Shown: piece by piece, positions 43,610-55,630 of the stretch
How positions within the stretch are numbered: position 1 is the stretch's first letter
How the letters are laid out: every line of letters starts with the position of its first letter
Source of the DNA: Gnetum montanum
Lineage: Eukaryota > Streptophyta > Gnetopsida > Gnetales > Gnetaceae
Assembly: GCA_015680685.1 (NCBI GenBank)
Contig: MNCI01021041.1
Location: 217,552-281,551, forward strand
Length of the DNA: 64,000 nt
Reading direction: 5' to 3'
Notes under the pieces: generated by a model
The model's database searches: none
The model's input: only the letters and a program-made list of their open reading frames with translations
What the model was told of the DNA's origin: nothing
Position numbers and translations under genes: made by a program

Positions 43610-46600
43610 GTAGATTCTCCAATTTTTGATGATCCAACATGGGTACATGATAGAACCACAAAGAATTGGGATGAGATGTCATAACAAGTAAAAATAGTAT
43701 ACTAGCATTTAGATTCATATCATCCAAATTTTTGTTTCATTATTTATCAAGATGAACAACTATGATGAAGAGACTTAGAGGATAGCATTGTGTTTCCACC
43801 TAACTATTTAGTGCTATTGATGCTTATGCTGGCCTTGATGAAGCTGGAACTTGAAGTAATAGATCAAAATTACAAGGTAGTTGATATGATATCCAAGTCT
43901 TACTAGTCTACAAATGTTCAACAATGCAAATATTGTTTTATGGATGAAAGCCATGAAGTTTCTAAGGAAACATGGGGTATCATTCAATTAACATCATAGT
44001 TAAAGAAGGAGGAAACTAATTATTAATCTAGTTAATCCCAATGTCAAAATCCTCTAACCATCATTGCAAAAGACAAAGATTCAACATTGGCAAGTAACCA
44101 AGGCAAGGGGAGAATAGGACCCAATATAAGGAGAGCCTTAAGGCAAAGGTATTCTAGTAGGTAAGTAATTGAACATCAAAGAAATCATGGAAGGAAAGCA
44201 AGCTAGTATGAATTTCCTAGTTCTCCATCTTTAGCCTTTTTATCTTTATCATCAAGCTTTGATGAGGGTGAATGTGGCCAAGGTAGGAGGGGCAATGATT
44301 ATAGACTTGTTAAAGATGAAAAATGGATCATTAAAAATATGATCAATGAGAAGATAGAAGAGAATAAGAATATAAGCATAGAAATGAATGAAGGCATAAC
44401 AAGAAACATTATAGAAGACATGGTCATGAGAGTGACAATCATGATGATCATGATGGACTATTGCTTGCTACAAGAAGCATGATCAACATTAGGGAAGTGG
44501 TATACATTCCTACTAGACATTAGAGGAATAATGAAAAAAATGGTTAGATATGAATAACATTCCTAAATTTGAGAGAGACTACAATGTAGATCCATAATAT
44601 CATTTGCAAGCCTTCCATGATGCCTGAGCCTTACAAAATACTAAGAATGAATGACAAAAACTAAAACTTTTGTCAAGGGTGCTTATTAAAGAAGGTAAAA
44701 GTTGGTATTAGTGCTTAAAATCAAAATTTATCAAAAAATGAAGTATAATAATGACAAATATTAAAAGTAATTTTGAGTGTCTAACTTGAGGAAGTAGATA
44801 TAAGTATGGAAACAAGGCAATCATGAATTCCTTAATGCAATCTTTGAGAGGTACTATTCTCTACTTCACCGATGCATAGGATGGCCTTGGCTTTTCTTAA
44901 GGGAAACAACTAAATCATATCATAGATGGATTTTAAAATAAGATAAGAGTGACTCTTAGGGTTTATGCCCAATGGAGAATATTTGAAATGAAAGCCCACT
45001 GGATTCAAATGCTCATTGATTAGGTGGAAAAAGAGGAAGGTGAACTCAAACAGAGAGATAGTGTAGAGTAGTATAATAGCGGTCCTTTTATCCCCATAAA
45101 AGAGGTCCATCTTTGTGAGCTAGATGAATGAGCATCTTTGAAGGAAGTACTACAAAGGAAAATCTTACCTATCCAAAAATTAGTTACTAAAATTTTAGTA
45201 AAGGTTGATAAAATATGGGATTGCATAGACAAAAAATTTCAAATAGCACTTAAGATCATGGAGGAGAAAGTAGAACAGGGAAGAGTTAAAGAGAAGAATA
45301 AGAGAAAGAACAGAGATGCAAGAAAGAATTATTCTCAAAAAAAAGGAAAAGCAACTACAGTAGAGAATGTTGTAGACTCTGAATCAAATGATGATGATTG
45401 TGACATTTGCCAATATAAATATCCAATGGGTTGTTTCTTAGAAATGTTACATCTATAAGAGTTTAGGGTTTATACTTAACTCAAATCTCATAAAGAGGAA
45501 AATCCCTAGGAGGTTGTCTTATTCTCAAGGAAACTATTAGTAATCCTATCATCATCAATACGACTACCCAAGTGGAAATCTACCACAATCTTAGAAGTAT
45601 TATTAGTAGTGAAAAAATCCACAATCATAAGGAATACAACTACCAAGGTAGCAATACCCTTATTGGTAACCCGATCCATATAGGTACTATGTCTAACAAT
45701 TGTATCTCCTAGTGGCTCTACCACACATGTTTCTACTCATCATTATTATCATCTTGAGTACTATAGACTTGCTACTCCACATGCTAAATCTCCTTTCACT
45801 TATACTCCTCCTCCTCACCAACATAGTTAAACACACAATATAAGCCATTTTTCACCTTATTATCCTATTCAAGGTGAAATCCCTCTATAGCCTCAATAGT
45901 AGAATGCTACCAAAGTAGTGAACTTACACATGCATGATAACTTAAGTGGTTTTGAGTAAAAGCCTTGGAAACACCCATTTTTCATACTAACAAGTCCATC
46001 TAAACATTCATAGGCATTCATGGCTATGGATTCCACACTAGCAACCTCCAAAATATCATCTAATTTATGTTCAAATCAAGTTCCTTAAATGTTCAAATTA
46101 TCATGTTAACCCATGTGTTTAAAAATTAGAAAAAGTAGGCAACCTTCCTAGATAGAAAACTGAGTTGAGAAGTCCCTTGATTTATTTGAAGATCATAAAA
46201 ATGCATCATGTAAGGCTCTACTAGACTCAAGTTCTAGAGTTAATATGATCTCTCAAGAGATGTATAAATCATAAAACCCACCACCACTTAAGAAATGCAA
46301 CATCAAGTTGGATCTTACAGATGAGTTTATCATTATTCCTTTGGGATTGGTGGAAGACATTATGACCACCATTAGTGGTTGATCTTGTTTTGCTGATTTC
46401 TTGGTAATTCATATGAACAATTATAAGAAAATTTTTTTCATAATCATGGAAAGAGCTTGGATAAGCATCATTAATTCCAAGTTAGGAATCTAGAACATTT
46501 CCTTAAAAATATTCAAAGAAAATGAACATGAAGTATTGGAGAAGAAGAGAATTTCATGCATAATGTATAATGATATAGGATGTAACTACATGTTGAAAAT

Positions 46601-46780
46601 ATGAGAAATTAGAAGCAAAACCATCACAACATGTAAGTCATGTACTTAATCAGAAAGTCTTCAAAGGTGTGCATGTATGTAGCAACCACAAAACCTAGTG
46701 GTTGACTTTAGATAAGAGCTACAATTATATTCTATGCATGGAATCACAAGAAGTCCTCAAAAGTGCATATATTAATAAAT
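43610..46780 (+). pseudogene. element D: gag and protease, decayed
   Basis: YHPNFCFIIYQDEQL and SIVFPPN (about 43725-43800) match the gag start of E (FTFILHQDEQM, NIVLPPD). The capsid part near 44570-45120 and a tail at 45138-45458 follow, with WDCIDKKFQIALKIMEEK and a cysteine motif, CDICQYKYPMGC. The protease near 46210-46560 reads ALLDSSSRVNMIS, with DSS where E has DSG, then IIPLGLVEDIMTT. Many stops and frame changes. Confidence 0.75.
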
Positions 46781-46843
46781 TAGATCAAATGGAAAATATT
46801 AGATGATCTGTCTTTAATGTAGAAAACTAACATAAAGTAGACA

Positions 46844-49740
46844 ATGGATTGGAAAGAGTTAGAAATTCTAGAAACATCTAAGCTAGAGCCGCTGGAATTG
46901 AAAACATTACTAGAATCACTTAAGTATATATTCATGAAAAATGAGAAAATGATAATTTTAAATGCTAAGCTTAAAAAGGAATATAAAAAGAAGCTATTAA
47001 TGATGGTGAAAAAATGGGCAACACCATTCGATTCGTCATATAATGAACTTATAGAAATTGATCTGTGCATATGCTAACATTGAATTTACATGAATCCTGC
47101 CATTATGTCCAAAGGATAGCCATTGTGGAGATCGAATTTTAGACTAAAACAAGTGGTCAAAAAGAATATGGAAAAACTCCTTAACATTGGGTTCATCTAC
47201 CCTATTGCAAATAGTGAGTGGGTAAGTTCACTTATCATCATATCAAAGAAAGATAACCAATGAAGGATCTACATAGATTTAAGTTGTCAATCATGATGAC
47301 CTTTAAGGACCCTTTCCCAATACCATTTTTGGACTAGATTTTAGACACCATTATAGAGAATAGTTATAATAGCTTCCTAGATAGGTAGAATGGCTATAAT
47401 AAGATTAAACTATCCTTAGAAGATCAAGAAAAGTAACATGCATAATTCCTTGGGAAATTCTTACATATAAAAAAGATGTATTTTAGTCTATATAATGCAC
47501 CTATAATTTTTCAATGTCTTGTCCTTAGCATCTTCTAGTAGTAGATTGGAAATGGTATAGAAGCCTTCATGGATGACTTCTCCACCTATGACTTTGATTT
47601 TGTGCAAGAAATGAACCATTTGAAGTAGGTTCTAAAATTATGTGTAGAAACTAACCTAAAGCTTAACTGGTAGAAGAATTGCTTAATGGACCAAGAAGAT
47701 ATAATTTTGGTGCATCAAATATTAGAAAAGGGGATAGAGATAGATCCTAAGAAGATTAGAGTAATCTAGAGAATTACTCAGAGATCAAAAACTATCAAAG
47801 ATCATTTGTTAAACACTTGACTACTATAGGAGGTTTATTAAGAACTTCTCAAAAATTGCAAAACCAATAGTAGAGTTAACAAAGAAAGATGCAACATTTG
47901 AGTGGACCAAGAAATGAAATTACATATTTAAACTTATAAAGAAAAAATTATAGAGACTTAAATTATATAAGCACATGATTGGTCTAGCGTATTTCAGATT
48001 GCGATTGATGTATGAAACTTTTAATTGGGGGTAGTTCTTACACAATTGGATGATTAGAAACATCCATACTACATCCATTACGTAGAAGTATTGCAAGTGT
48101 ACAATTAAGCTACATCATAATAAAGAAGAAGCTAATGGCTATTGTACACATATTAGAAAAATTCAGATACTATGTGCTTAGATATCTAGTCTTCATGCAC
48201 ATTGATCATAGTGTAATACACTTTCTCATAAATAAACTAATGGTTAGCCCTTGTATCATGTGATGGCTGTTGATTTTCTATGATAAACTAAAAGGGAGTC
48301 AAGAATGTGGTAGCTGATCATTTATCTCAATTACGATGTGACAATAAGGTTAATGATTATGTAGTCTTGAACCAATTTATTTATGAATTATTATTTGCAA
48401 AGGCAATAATGATGACCTCTGAAGTAGTCCAACCTTGACATGTAGACTATCTCACCTACCTAATCACATAGGAAGTTCCTATTAAATGGGATAGTACAAG
48501 AAACAATAGTTTTTGCACCAAGTCCAACATTACAAGGAGATCAAGGGTAACCTCTATGAAATCTAGGCATATGGATTGGTTTGATGGTGTGCTCTTGATG
48601 ATAACCAATCTAGAATTTTTTAGGATAATTATGAATATCCTTATAGAGGCTATTATGTAGGCAAGAGAATGATCATCAAAATTCTCATGGTAGAATATTT
48701 TTAGCCAATAATTTTTAGGAATGCACATTACTTTGTTAATTCTTATGAATGATGTTAACAATATGGTGAAATAACTAATAGGCTTGAGGATTCTCAAGAA
48801 TGAATCTAGCCATTGGAACCCTTTGATTTATGGGGAATTTATTTTATGAGTTCCATCACACCCATGTCCAATGGAAGATCATAAATCATACTTGCAATAT
48901 ATGACTATATCAAATGGGTAGAGGCCATAGCCATAACAGATTGCATAATGGTAGTAATGACTAGGTTTATTCAACAACAAAAGGTAAAAAATCTTGATGT
49001 ATCTAGAGCACTCATTTCTAATAATGAAACTCATTTTACAAGTACTAATTTCAAGAAGCTGATGAGATTCGTAAGGATAAAAATTAAACTAATAACACCC
49101 TACCACCCCAAGCCAATGATCATACTAAGGTAAAAAATACAAAGATCACATAGATCCTTACTAGGTACATTAGAAGATATAGGAGAGATTAGAGCTTGAA
49201 ACTCAATGATTTCTTATGCTTCTACCACTTCACTTGGAAGCTTCCTAAACCCTAATACCCTTATGACTTAGTGTATGATAAGCTACCAAACTTCCCATTC
49301 ATATAGAGATACATACACTTAACATAGCTTATGAGATTGACTGCATTAGTATAGCACAAAAGGAACAACATATGAACCTCAAAGTGTTAGATGAAAATAG
49401 GAGAGCAGCCCTCATAATGAATTAAGTGCATAAGGCTTATAACAAAAAATGTCATGATGTTAACATAAGATGAGTGAAATTTCAACAATGAGATAAGATC
49501 CCTTACGAGAACCTCACACACATATCTTAATGGACAAATTTCCAAACACTGTAGGAAGGACCCTACCTCATACATTCTACTTTCCAATCATGCATCATGT
49601 AGATCTACCATTTTGATTACTCATAAAAGATAATACTAGTCAATAGGTAATAAGTGAAACCATTCAAGTATTCTTGATTAGTTGCAAGCTCAACTGATAC
49701 CTCTACTAGTGCTCAAGCCCACTCCATCTTCTGTATCTCC
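46844..49740 (+). pseudogene. element D: pol (RT, RNase H, integrase), decayed
   Basis: It begins with the linker MDWKELEILETSKLEPLELK (46844). RT follows (MEKLLNIGFIYPIANSEWVS near 47170; FMDDFSTYD at 47566-47592, catalytic residues kept). RNase H lies at about 47940-48340. The integrase core near 48890-49130 shows YDYIKWVEAIAITD and ALISNNETHFTSTNFKKL. The tail near 49340-49620 shows IAQKEQHMNLKVLDENR and GRTLPHTFYFPIMHHVDLPF-type text. The reading jumps frames often and no long part is intact. This is the block absent from element E. Confidence 0.8.
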
Positions 49741-51300
49741 CCACCTTTCAACCTAGTCATGAGAGATAATCATCTAATTTGATATCTATAAGAACTTATT
49801 TTTCACTTATTTTTGCAATGTTCTTTGGATTTTTTTTTACTTGTAAAATTTTCCTTTACTTTGAGTTATTTTATGTTTTATTTTATATACTTTGTATCTT
49901 ATGTTGCATTTTCTTTAGATTTTATTACCACTATTTAATAAAGATTGTAGCTTATGTGCAAAGGCCAACTTTTTTATTTGGATTATGTATTATACCATCA
50001 AGATACTGTGTAAGTAATTGTGTAAAGTAATAAGACCATTTATCCATCCCTCCAGTTTCTATAAATAAGAGATCTTTCTCAAGAAAGAAATACAATTTTT
50101 CTCACATGAAAACTAAAATTAACTCATGATCATTATGCCTTGAAAAAAGAGGGAAGACTAAGAAGGGGATGTTAAAGGGTGTGACATCAAGTATACTTGT
50201 TGATTCTATGCATCTTCTCTCTAGGCCTTACTACTTCTTGTGGTTATATCATTACTCATGTATTAATTTTAATGGAAGCATGTTTTCAAATAAGTATTGA
50301 CTTACTATGTTGCTGGAAAGACATGTTATCAATACCTAAAGGTAGAACTTTGATAAGAAGAACATAATAATTAATTAATTCATATAAATAAAACTATTTC
50401 TAGGGTACCATTAGAAAGATATATTACCTATGTTTAAAGGTACAATGCTTCTAGGAATGTTAAGGTGTCTTAAACTAGTTTCATCATGTGGCTGGAAAGA
50501 TATGTTATCCATGCTTGAAGATACACTGCTGATGGGATTAGCATTGACCATAGAGCTAGAAAGACATGTTACCCATTCCTAAAGACATCCTCTAACCAAT
50601 GGACAAGACTCGTCAAACTTAATGTTTAAGTAATTAATTAAGAAAATAAGCAAATAACTACTTCCTTGTTTTCTCTTATTAAGTGATAACATTTTCATAT
50701 AGTTGTATTGGTCTCATAATGGCAAGTTTAGGATGATATAATGTGATGTCATTGGTAAGGGTATGAACGTAGTCTGAAACTTGGATAGATAGGTATGATG
50801 TCATCTTAATCACAATTGATATAAGGACTTATTGCAAACATGATAATGCATCTCACATTATGATCTTTGTAATTTCTTCTCATTTCATTATCCATCTCAC
50901 TACTGTATGTGATTACGTGCCTAATGGTTTTGTTTAGTATAGTGTACAATCTTTGATAGCAATAGTTGTGTGGATGCAACACACCAGCTTGATAAACATT
51001 TAATCCTCAATGTGTCCATAAATATGTTGTGAGATGGTTATACAAGGGAATTAGGGATTGAAGCCTTCTATAGGAAGGATCCACTTGTATAACTTTTGAA
51101 CATCTATTCTATGCATTACCTCCACATGTCCAAATTATCAAAGTACAACTTCATGTCTCAATTGTATCATTGTCTTAACTCATCTTCATGAACCTCTTAT
51201 TTAATAACTTTGACATTCAAGAATTATGCTTTACCAATTTAGTGAATTATTATTCATGCTTTATCATTATGTTCTCATGTATAGAATCTTCCTATGTCTT
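49741..51300 (+). other. element D: long noncoding module after pol
   Basis: It opens CTAGTCATGAGAGATAATC, the counterpart of CTCAGTCATGGGGGAGATG in E (58948). It carries GGGTGTGACATCAAG at about 50178 and GGAAGGATCCACTTGTATA at about 51075, as in X and E. No gene. Confidence 0.6.
50315..50585 (+). repeat. four spaced copies of the GGAAAGACATGTTACCCATG motif (element D)
   Basis: Copies start at 50315, 50413, 50494 and 50558, each ending in a TAAAGGTA-like or GAAGATA-like tail. Spacing parallels element X (3556, 3656, 3739). Confidence 0.75.
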
Positions 51301-51884
51301 TCATTTAACCCCTATTTTACACCAAATTTTGCTAAAAATAGGTTAAAATTCAAGGGAAAGTCATTGACATTGGTAGTGTTAATGTAACTACATATGTCGA
51401 TCCAACCCTATTGATGCATCAACATTGATGTGACCATTAAAACCTATATAAGAATGAGGGTGTTAGGAAAAATTTCATTATTTCTTACCACTTAAAGAGC
51501 CCAAAGCTTCTAAGGGGGATATCTTGTAATCTAGACACTCATTTGACCTCATTCAAAAACTTGCAAACTCTTGAAGATGACCTTTACATCATGGGGGTAA
51601 TAATCTATGATTTTAAATACTTTAAGAACTCTACCTTTTAAACAACTAAGTTAGGTAATGATAAAAATGATTAAAATATTCATACATAAATAATAAAATA
51701 GATACCTTAGGACCTTGAAATATAAACTATGGTCACTTAGTAGCATTAGTACCAAATCTTTTGAAATTAATTCAAAATCCAAGGATAATTAAGGTGAATA
51801 ATGCCTGAAGTATAGTAATTAAAAGCTAATTATTGATCATCCATGATATTAGAGATGGAACTAAGAAATAGTTTACAAGTAGAT
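51301..51884 (+). other. possible 3' LTR remnant of element D
   Basis: GATGCATCAACATTGATG, then CCTATATAAGAATGAGG near 51446 resemble an LTR promoter, and ATCATGGGGGTAATAA near 51588 resembles a polypurine tract. I cannot align it confidently with the 5' LTR. Confidence 0.3.
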
Positions 51885-53155
51885 TGATTAGGTGTTTAGT
51901 AATAATTTGTAAGTCGACTGTAAGCCCTAGATTCAAGAACTGTTTCATGTGTCCTATGTTTATACTCCTGTGTGTTTGATTAAGGTTCTTGATCTTCTAA
52001 GATGAACCCTAGTCCCCTTATGTCACACTTTAAGATTATGTGCATGATTCCAAACTCTTTACGAAAATTTTGGCTTCATTCATATGTTTTTTGGTCCTTC
52101 TGGTATGCTTCTTTAGGTTCCAGCTTTCATTCGAACCTAAAGTACAAAGTATTATTTGGGGAAGGGGGTTTGTTAACTACCTTGCATCAATCCAACCCCC
52201 TACTTTAGCATAGGAGCATTGACACACCTCTAGGCCATGTTTGGCCTTTTTCACCTATGATGTGACCCAGATCAGCTCAGGATATGTTTACAAACCTCTA
52301 TTGATGCCTAGGCAATGATGAACCTTCTTTGTTTCATTGCAAAAATTATAAATATTCAAGATGAGCTCTCACACATAACTTAGTTATATCATACACATAA
52401 CTTTGATTTTATTTATCTTATGACATTTTGTTTTTATGAAGATCTCTTCCTCCCTTGGGTAAGTTGATTTCTTTCCTTATCTTGTGTATGTTTTGAGTCA
52501 TCACTTTTACAAGTGTGGATAGACTCTATCATAGTGTTATCTTTCTTACATAGGCGAGGATCATTAGGTGAATGTGGAGTCTAGTATTTTCATGGTGAAT
52601 AAAGCTTATGATTTTGTCTTATTCCATTGTTGATAGCTTAAACATTAAAACACCAAAAATGTTATAAAACATTAAAATAATAAAAAATTTTATTCTCATT
52701 TTCATAAGCCATGACATTTCATCCTTGCCCATGGAGCTCGTAATTGTATTGCATAGTGTTGGACCATTGAGGTTGCGACTAAGAGCCATTTTAATTGCAT
52801 ATTGTGTGTGGTGTTGCACCTATCCCCATGATGGATTGCAACAAGAGCATTACATCTATCCCCAAGAGGGAATGCAATGTGTGTGTGTTTATGTTTGTTT
52901 TGTTTTTATATTATAAAATTCATAAAAATTATAAAATATAAAATCATAAATATTCTCTCTCTATCCCTCATCATGGAAACATGGGTTTTAATTGTATCAT
53001 ATGTATTATAATCTCTTTTATATTTATTGAATGCAATGATATACATGAGTGTTCTTGGTAATTCACTTAACATCATCTTTGAAGCTTATGACTAGATCAC
53101 ATTGCATTTCATATGATATAATTTCATTAGTTTAAAACCATTGGAACCCTTATCA
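51885..53155 (+). repeat. element B: 5' LTR
   Basis: It starts TGATTAGGTGTTTAG and ends CCCTTATCA. It aligns with 13297-14588 throughout, including CTTTGAAGCTTATGACTAGAT near the end. It has no N gap, so it shows what the gap in A may hold. Confidence 0.87.
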
Positions 53156-53173
53156 TTGGCACCATTGCTAGGG
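53156..53173 (+). promoter_or_regulatory. element B: primer binding site, tRNA-Asp type, mutated
   Basis: TTGGCACCATTGCTAGGG follows the LTR end. It is closer to the intact TTGGCGCCGTTGCCGAGG of element F than the copy in A is. Confidence 0.75.
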
Positions 53174-53264
53174 AAGGCATTGGTGAATTACCTTAAAATT
53201 CTTGTATATTCACATTCTTCCTCTTTTTTTAAGTTATTAATTTTGTAGAAAATAAAGGACTAAA

Positions 53265-54679
53265 GCAATCATAGTTGAATTAAGTAATGAAAATAGATTA
53301 AAGAAAAAGCATTAATTGGTCCAAATTACTTTAAAAAACATGTTGAATGAGGTAGCACCTCCTATCGCGGTAAAATTCCATTAAGAAAAATTGACATGAT
53401 GAGGTGATGCACATGGATGATTTTTCATAGAACCTAGAGAAGTTGCATCTGTCACCTTTAACAAGGCTTTGTCTAATTAAGGCTTCATTGAGGATTTGGA
53501 AAATTATGAATCCATGTCACTCCAAAAATTAGAGTAGATTGCTTATGAAAAGTAAGAGCTTCATGATATGAGTGCGAAGTAGGAGTATGAGTACATACAT
53601 GGTGCATGGTAGGCAAGACCTTCTTCTAGATACTTTCATTGCTACAACATGAATGATTATAGGTAAAGGAGACTCATGCATATTTTTCTATGAGATTTGA
53701 GCTATAAGTGTGGTGATCTGAAGTAGTCTATCATTCCACCTTTGTCTTACCTTCATTTGAATGAATGTTAATGGATTGGATGAGCCATTGTTTTCATGGA
53801 TGTACCAGGATAAAATTCATGAAGTAGTTTGTGTCTCATCTGAAAGCATTGAGAAAAGAAAAATAAAAAAGATTGATATGGTTAACATTCCCACATTTAG
53901 TGGAAAGTTATATGATGATCCCAACTTCATGTTCAAACATTTGTCATTTCTTGTGAGCTATAAGGATTGAATAGTAAGTAGCAAAAACTCTATCATTTTC
54001 CCCATACATTTACTAATTGTGCTAAAATATGATATTAATATCTTCTAACCAACTCCCTCTCTTCTTAAGAAAACATGTCAAAAGCTTTCGATATCAAATT
54101 TTATTCTTATGCCCAAGCTACAAACCTTAGAAAGAAGATAGTAGAATGGAAGCAGGATACCAATGAATCATTGGATGTGGCCATAGAATAGCACAACTAC
54201 ATGCTCCATCAATGTCCAAGTCATGGGCTTTGTAAATGTGACCAATTAATGCACTTGGTAGAAGGACTATGTTTGCAAATCCATGAAAGGATGCATATGT
54301 ATATCATGGATGATCTTTACCAAAGGCCAATTCTTCAAATTATTGCTATGTTAGATGTTGTAGCTATATTGGAAGGTGAATGGCATAAACATGAAAATGT
54401 AGAGAAAAAAAATATAAATTCCCAATGTTAGAAGGATGTAAATAATGTTGAATGTAAGATTCAACCTTCTAATGTTGTTAATGCCCTTGTTTAGGAAAGC
54501 ATGAAAAATGAAAAAAACTTTGGTAGACCTTGTCAATGTTGTTAAAAAGATGTGGAATGTGCTAAATTAAAAGATAACATCAAGTTTCAAGGATTTGAAA
54601 AAAAAAATTTATTGAAGCAACTAGCAAAGTTAAAATAAGAATTAAGAAACCTTACCATGATCAAATTCCTTATTCTTAT
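53265..54679 (+). pseudogene. element B: gag, decayed
   Basis: The reading parallels element A gag. MVNIPTFSGKLYDDPNFMF and KHLSFLVSYKD (53880-53968) form the capsid start. VEWKQDTNESLDVAIE-type text, HGLCKCDQLMHLVEGLCLQ and MYIMDDLYQRPILQIIAML (54200-54360) follow. Near 53970 the DNA runs straight through the site where A holds solo LTR 2. Stops are frequent, and the C-terminal tail is broken by element E at 54680. Confidence 0.72.
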
Positions 54680-55488
54680 TGATGAGACACCGTCATATCT
54701 ATAAATAAGAGGTGGCTCTCCCTTATTTCCTCATCCTAGGCTAGAAGTAGGGAAACTCTGGCAGATTGATCACTCCAAAGATAGAATATTTTCCATGTGC
54801 CCACAGTAGGAGTCCTAAAGTGAACGGATCTTTATTTGAGCAACATTGTACCTAAACACAAGTTTTGTACGAAAATAAAGATGAACTTCCTGGATAAACC
54901 TTGCAATGCATGGAATAGGATTTTATTTAATGTTATTTATTGCTTTCTCTCTTAGTAATGCGGTATGAGTACGACTTGATTATGAGCATTTAAGGATGTG
55001 TATGGATGATCAAGGAACAGATTCTCATCGCACTTAGGCTAGATTAGATTCTCTCAATCCCTTTCCTCCTAGTTAAGTGCCTCAGTACGACCACTTCGAG
55101 CATGTGCATTACGCGTGGTGATCCCAGCAATGATTAGCGTTTGGTAGCCACTGTTGCATCGGTTTAGGGTGTGTATGGTAAGTGGGAACGGATGCTGACG
55201 CTAGGTAATTTGGACTTAGTTCATTAGTTAGAGTTAGTCATTAGTTTCTCAACCCTTCACCTTGTTAGCATAGGAGATAAAACACATAAAAGACTATAAA
55301 AATCATACACCTCAGACTTACTTAACCATACACCATGACAACTACAAGTAAGTCTGGGAAGACAACGAATGATTAACCCTAAGTGTTCCATGGGGCGTGT
55401 AGGCATTTAGTCTATGGAGTTTGACCAGATCATGGGTGCTACACTCGTATTCATATGGTTAAGTGTAGGGGTACCTCGCCACTCATCA
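54680..55488 (+). repeat. element E: 5' LTR (809 bp), without the palindrome block
   Basis: TGATGAGACACCGTCATATC joins the LTR start straight to the TATA region. The 3' LTR has 135 more bases here, all from the CGATATCGCG block. The rest is collinear with the 3' LTR and ends CTCATCA. TATAAATA lies at 54700-54707. Confidence 0.92.
54700..54707 (+). promoter_or_regulatory. element E: TATA box of the 5' LTR
   Basis: TATAAATA in the family context, only 20 bases from the LTR start because of the deletion. Confidence 0.75.
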
Positions 55489-55508
55489 TTGGCACCGTTG
55501 CCGGGGAC
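55489..55508 (+). promoter_or_regulatory. element E: primer binding site, tRNA-Asp type
   Basis: TTGGCACCGTTGCCGGGGAC directly after the LTR. It differs from the tRNA-Asp complement by one G-to-A change near its start. Confidence 0.85.
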
Positions 55509-55630
55509 TAAGTGTTTGTGCGCTAAATAGAACATAGGATATCACTCACATCATTGGAAGCCTAAACGAACCTTCGGGTTAATCAAGATAAAAAATTATA
55601 TAATGGTAATTAGCACACCGATAAGACACT

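Larger units (their letters stand above)
42669..51884 (+). mobile_element. element D: Athila-like element with gag, protease, RT, RNase H and integrase, decayed
   Basis: Plus strand. A 5' LTR (42669 to about 43583), gag, protease, pol and a long 3' module are recognisable. The RT box reads FMDDFSTYD, as in Athila. The 3' end is unclear: a TATA-like CCTATATAAGAATG near 51446 and CATGGGGGTAA near 51590 suggest LTR and polypurine remnants before element B starts at 51885. D is the fullest relative of E in the window and shows what E has lost. Confidence 0.7.
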
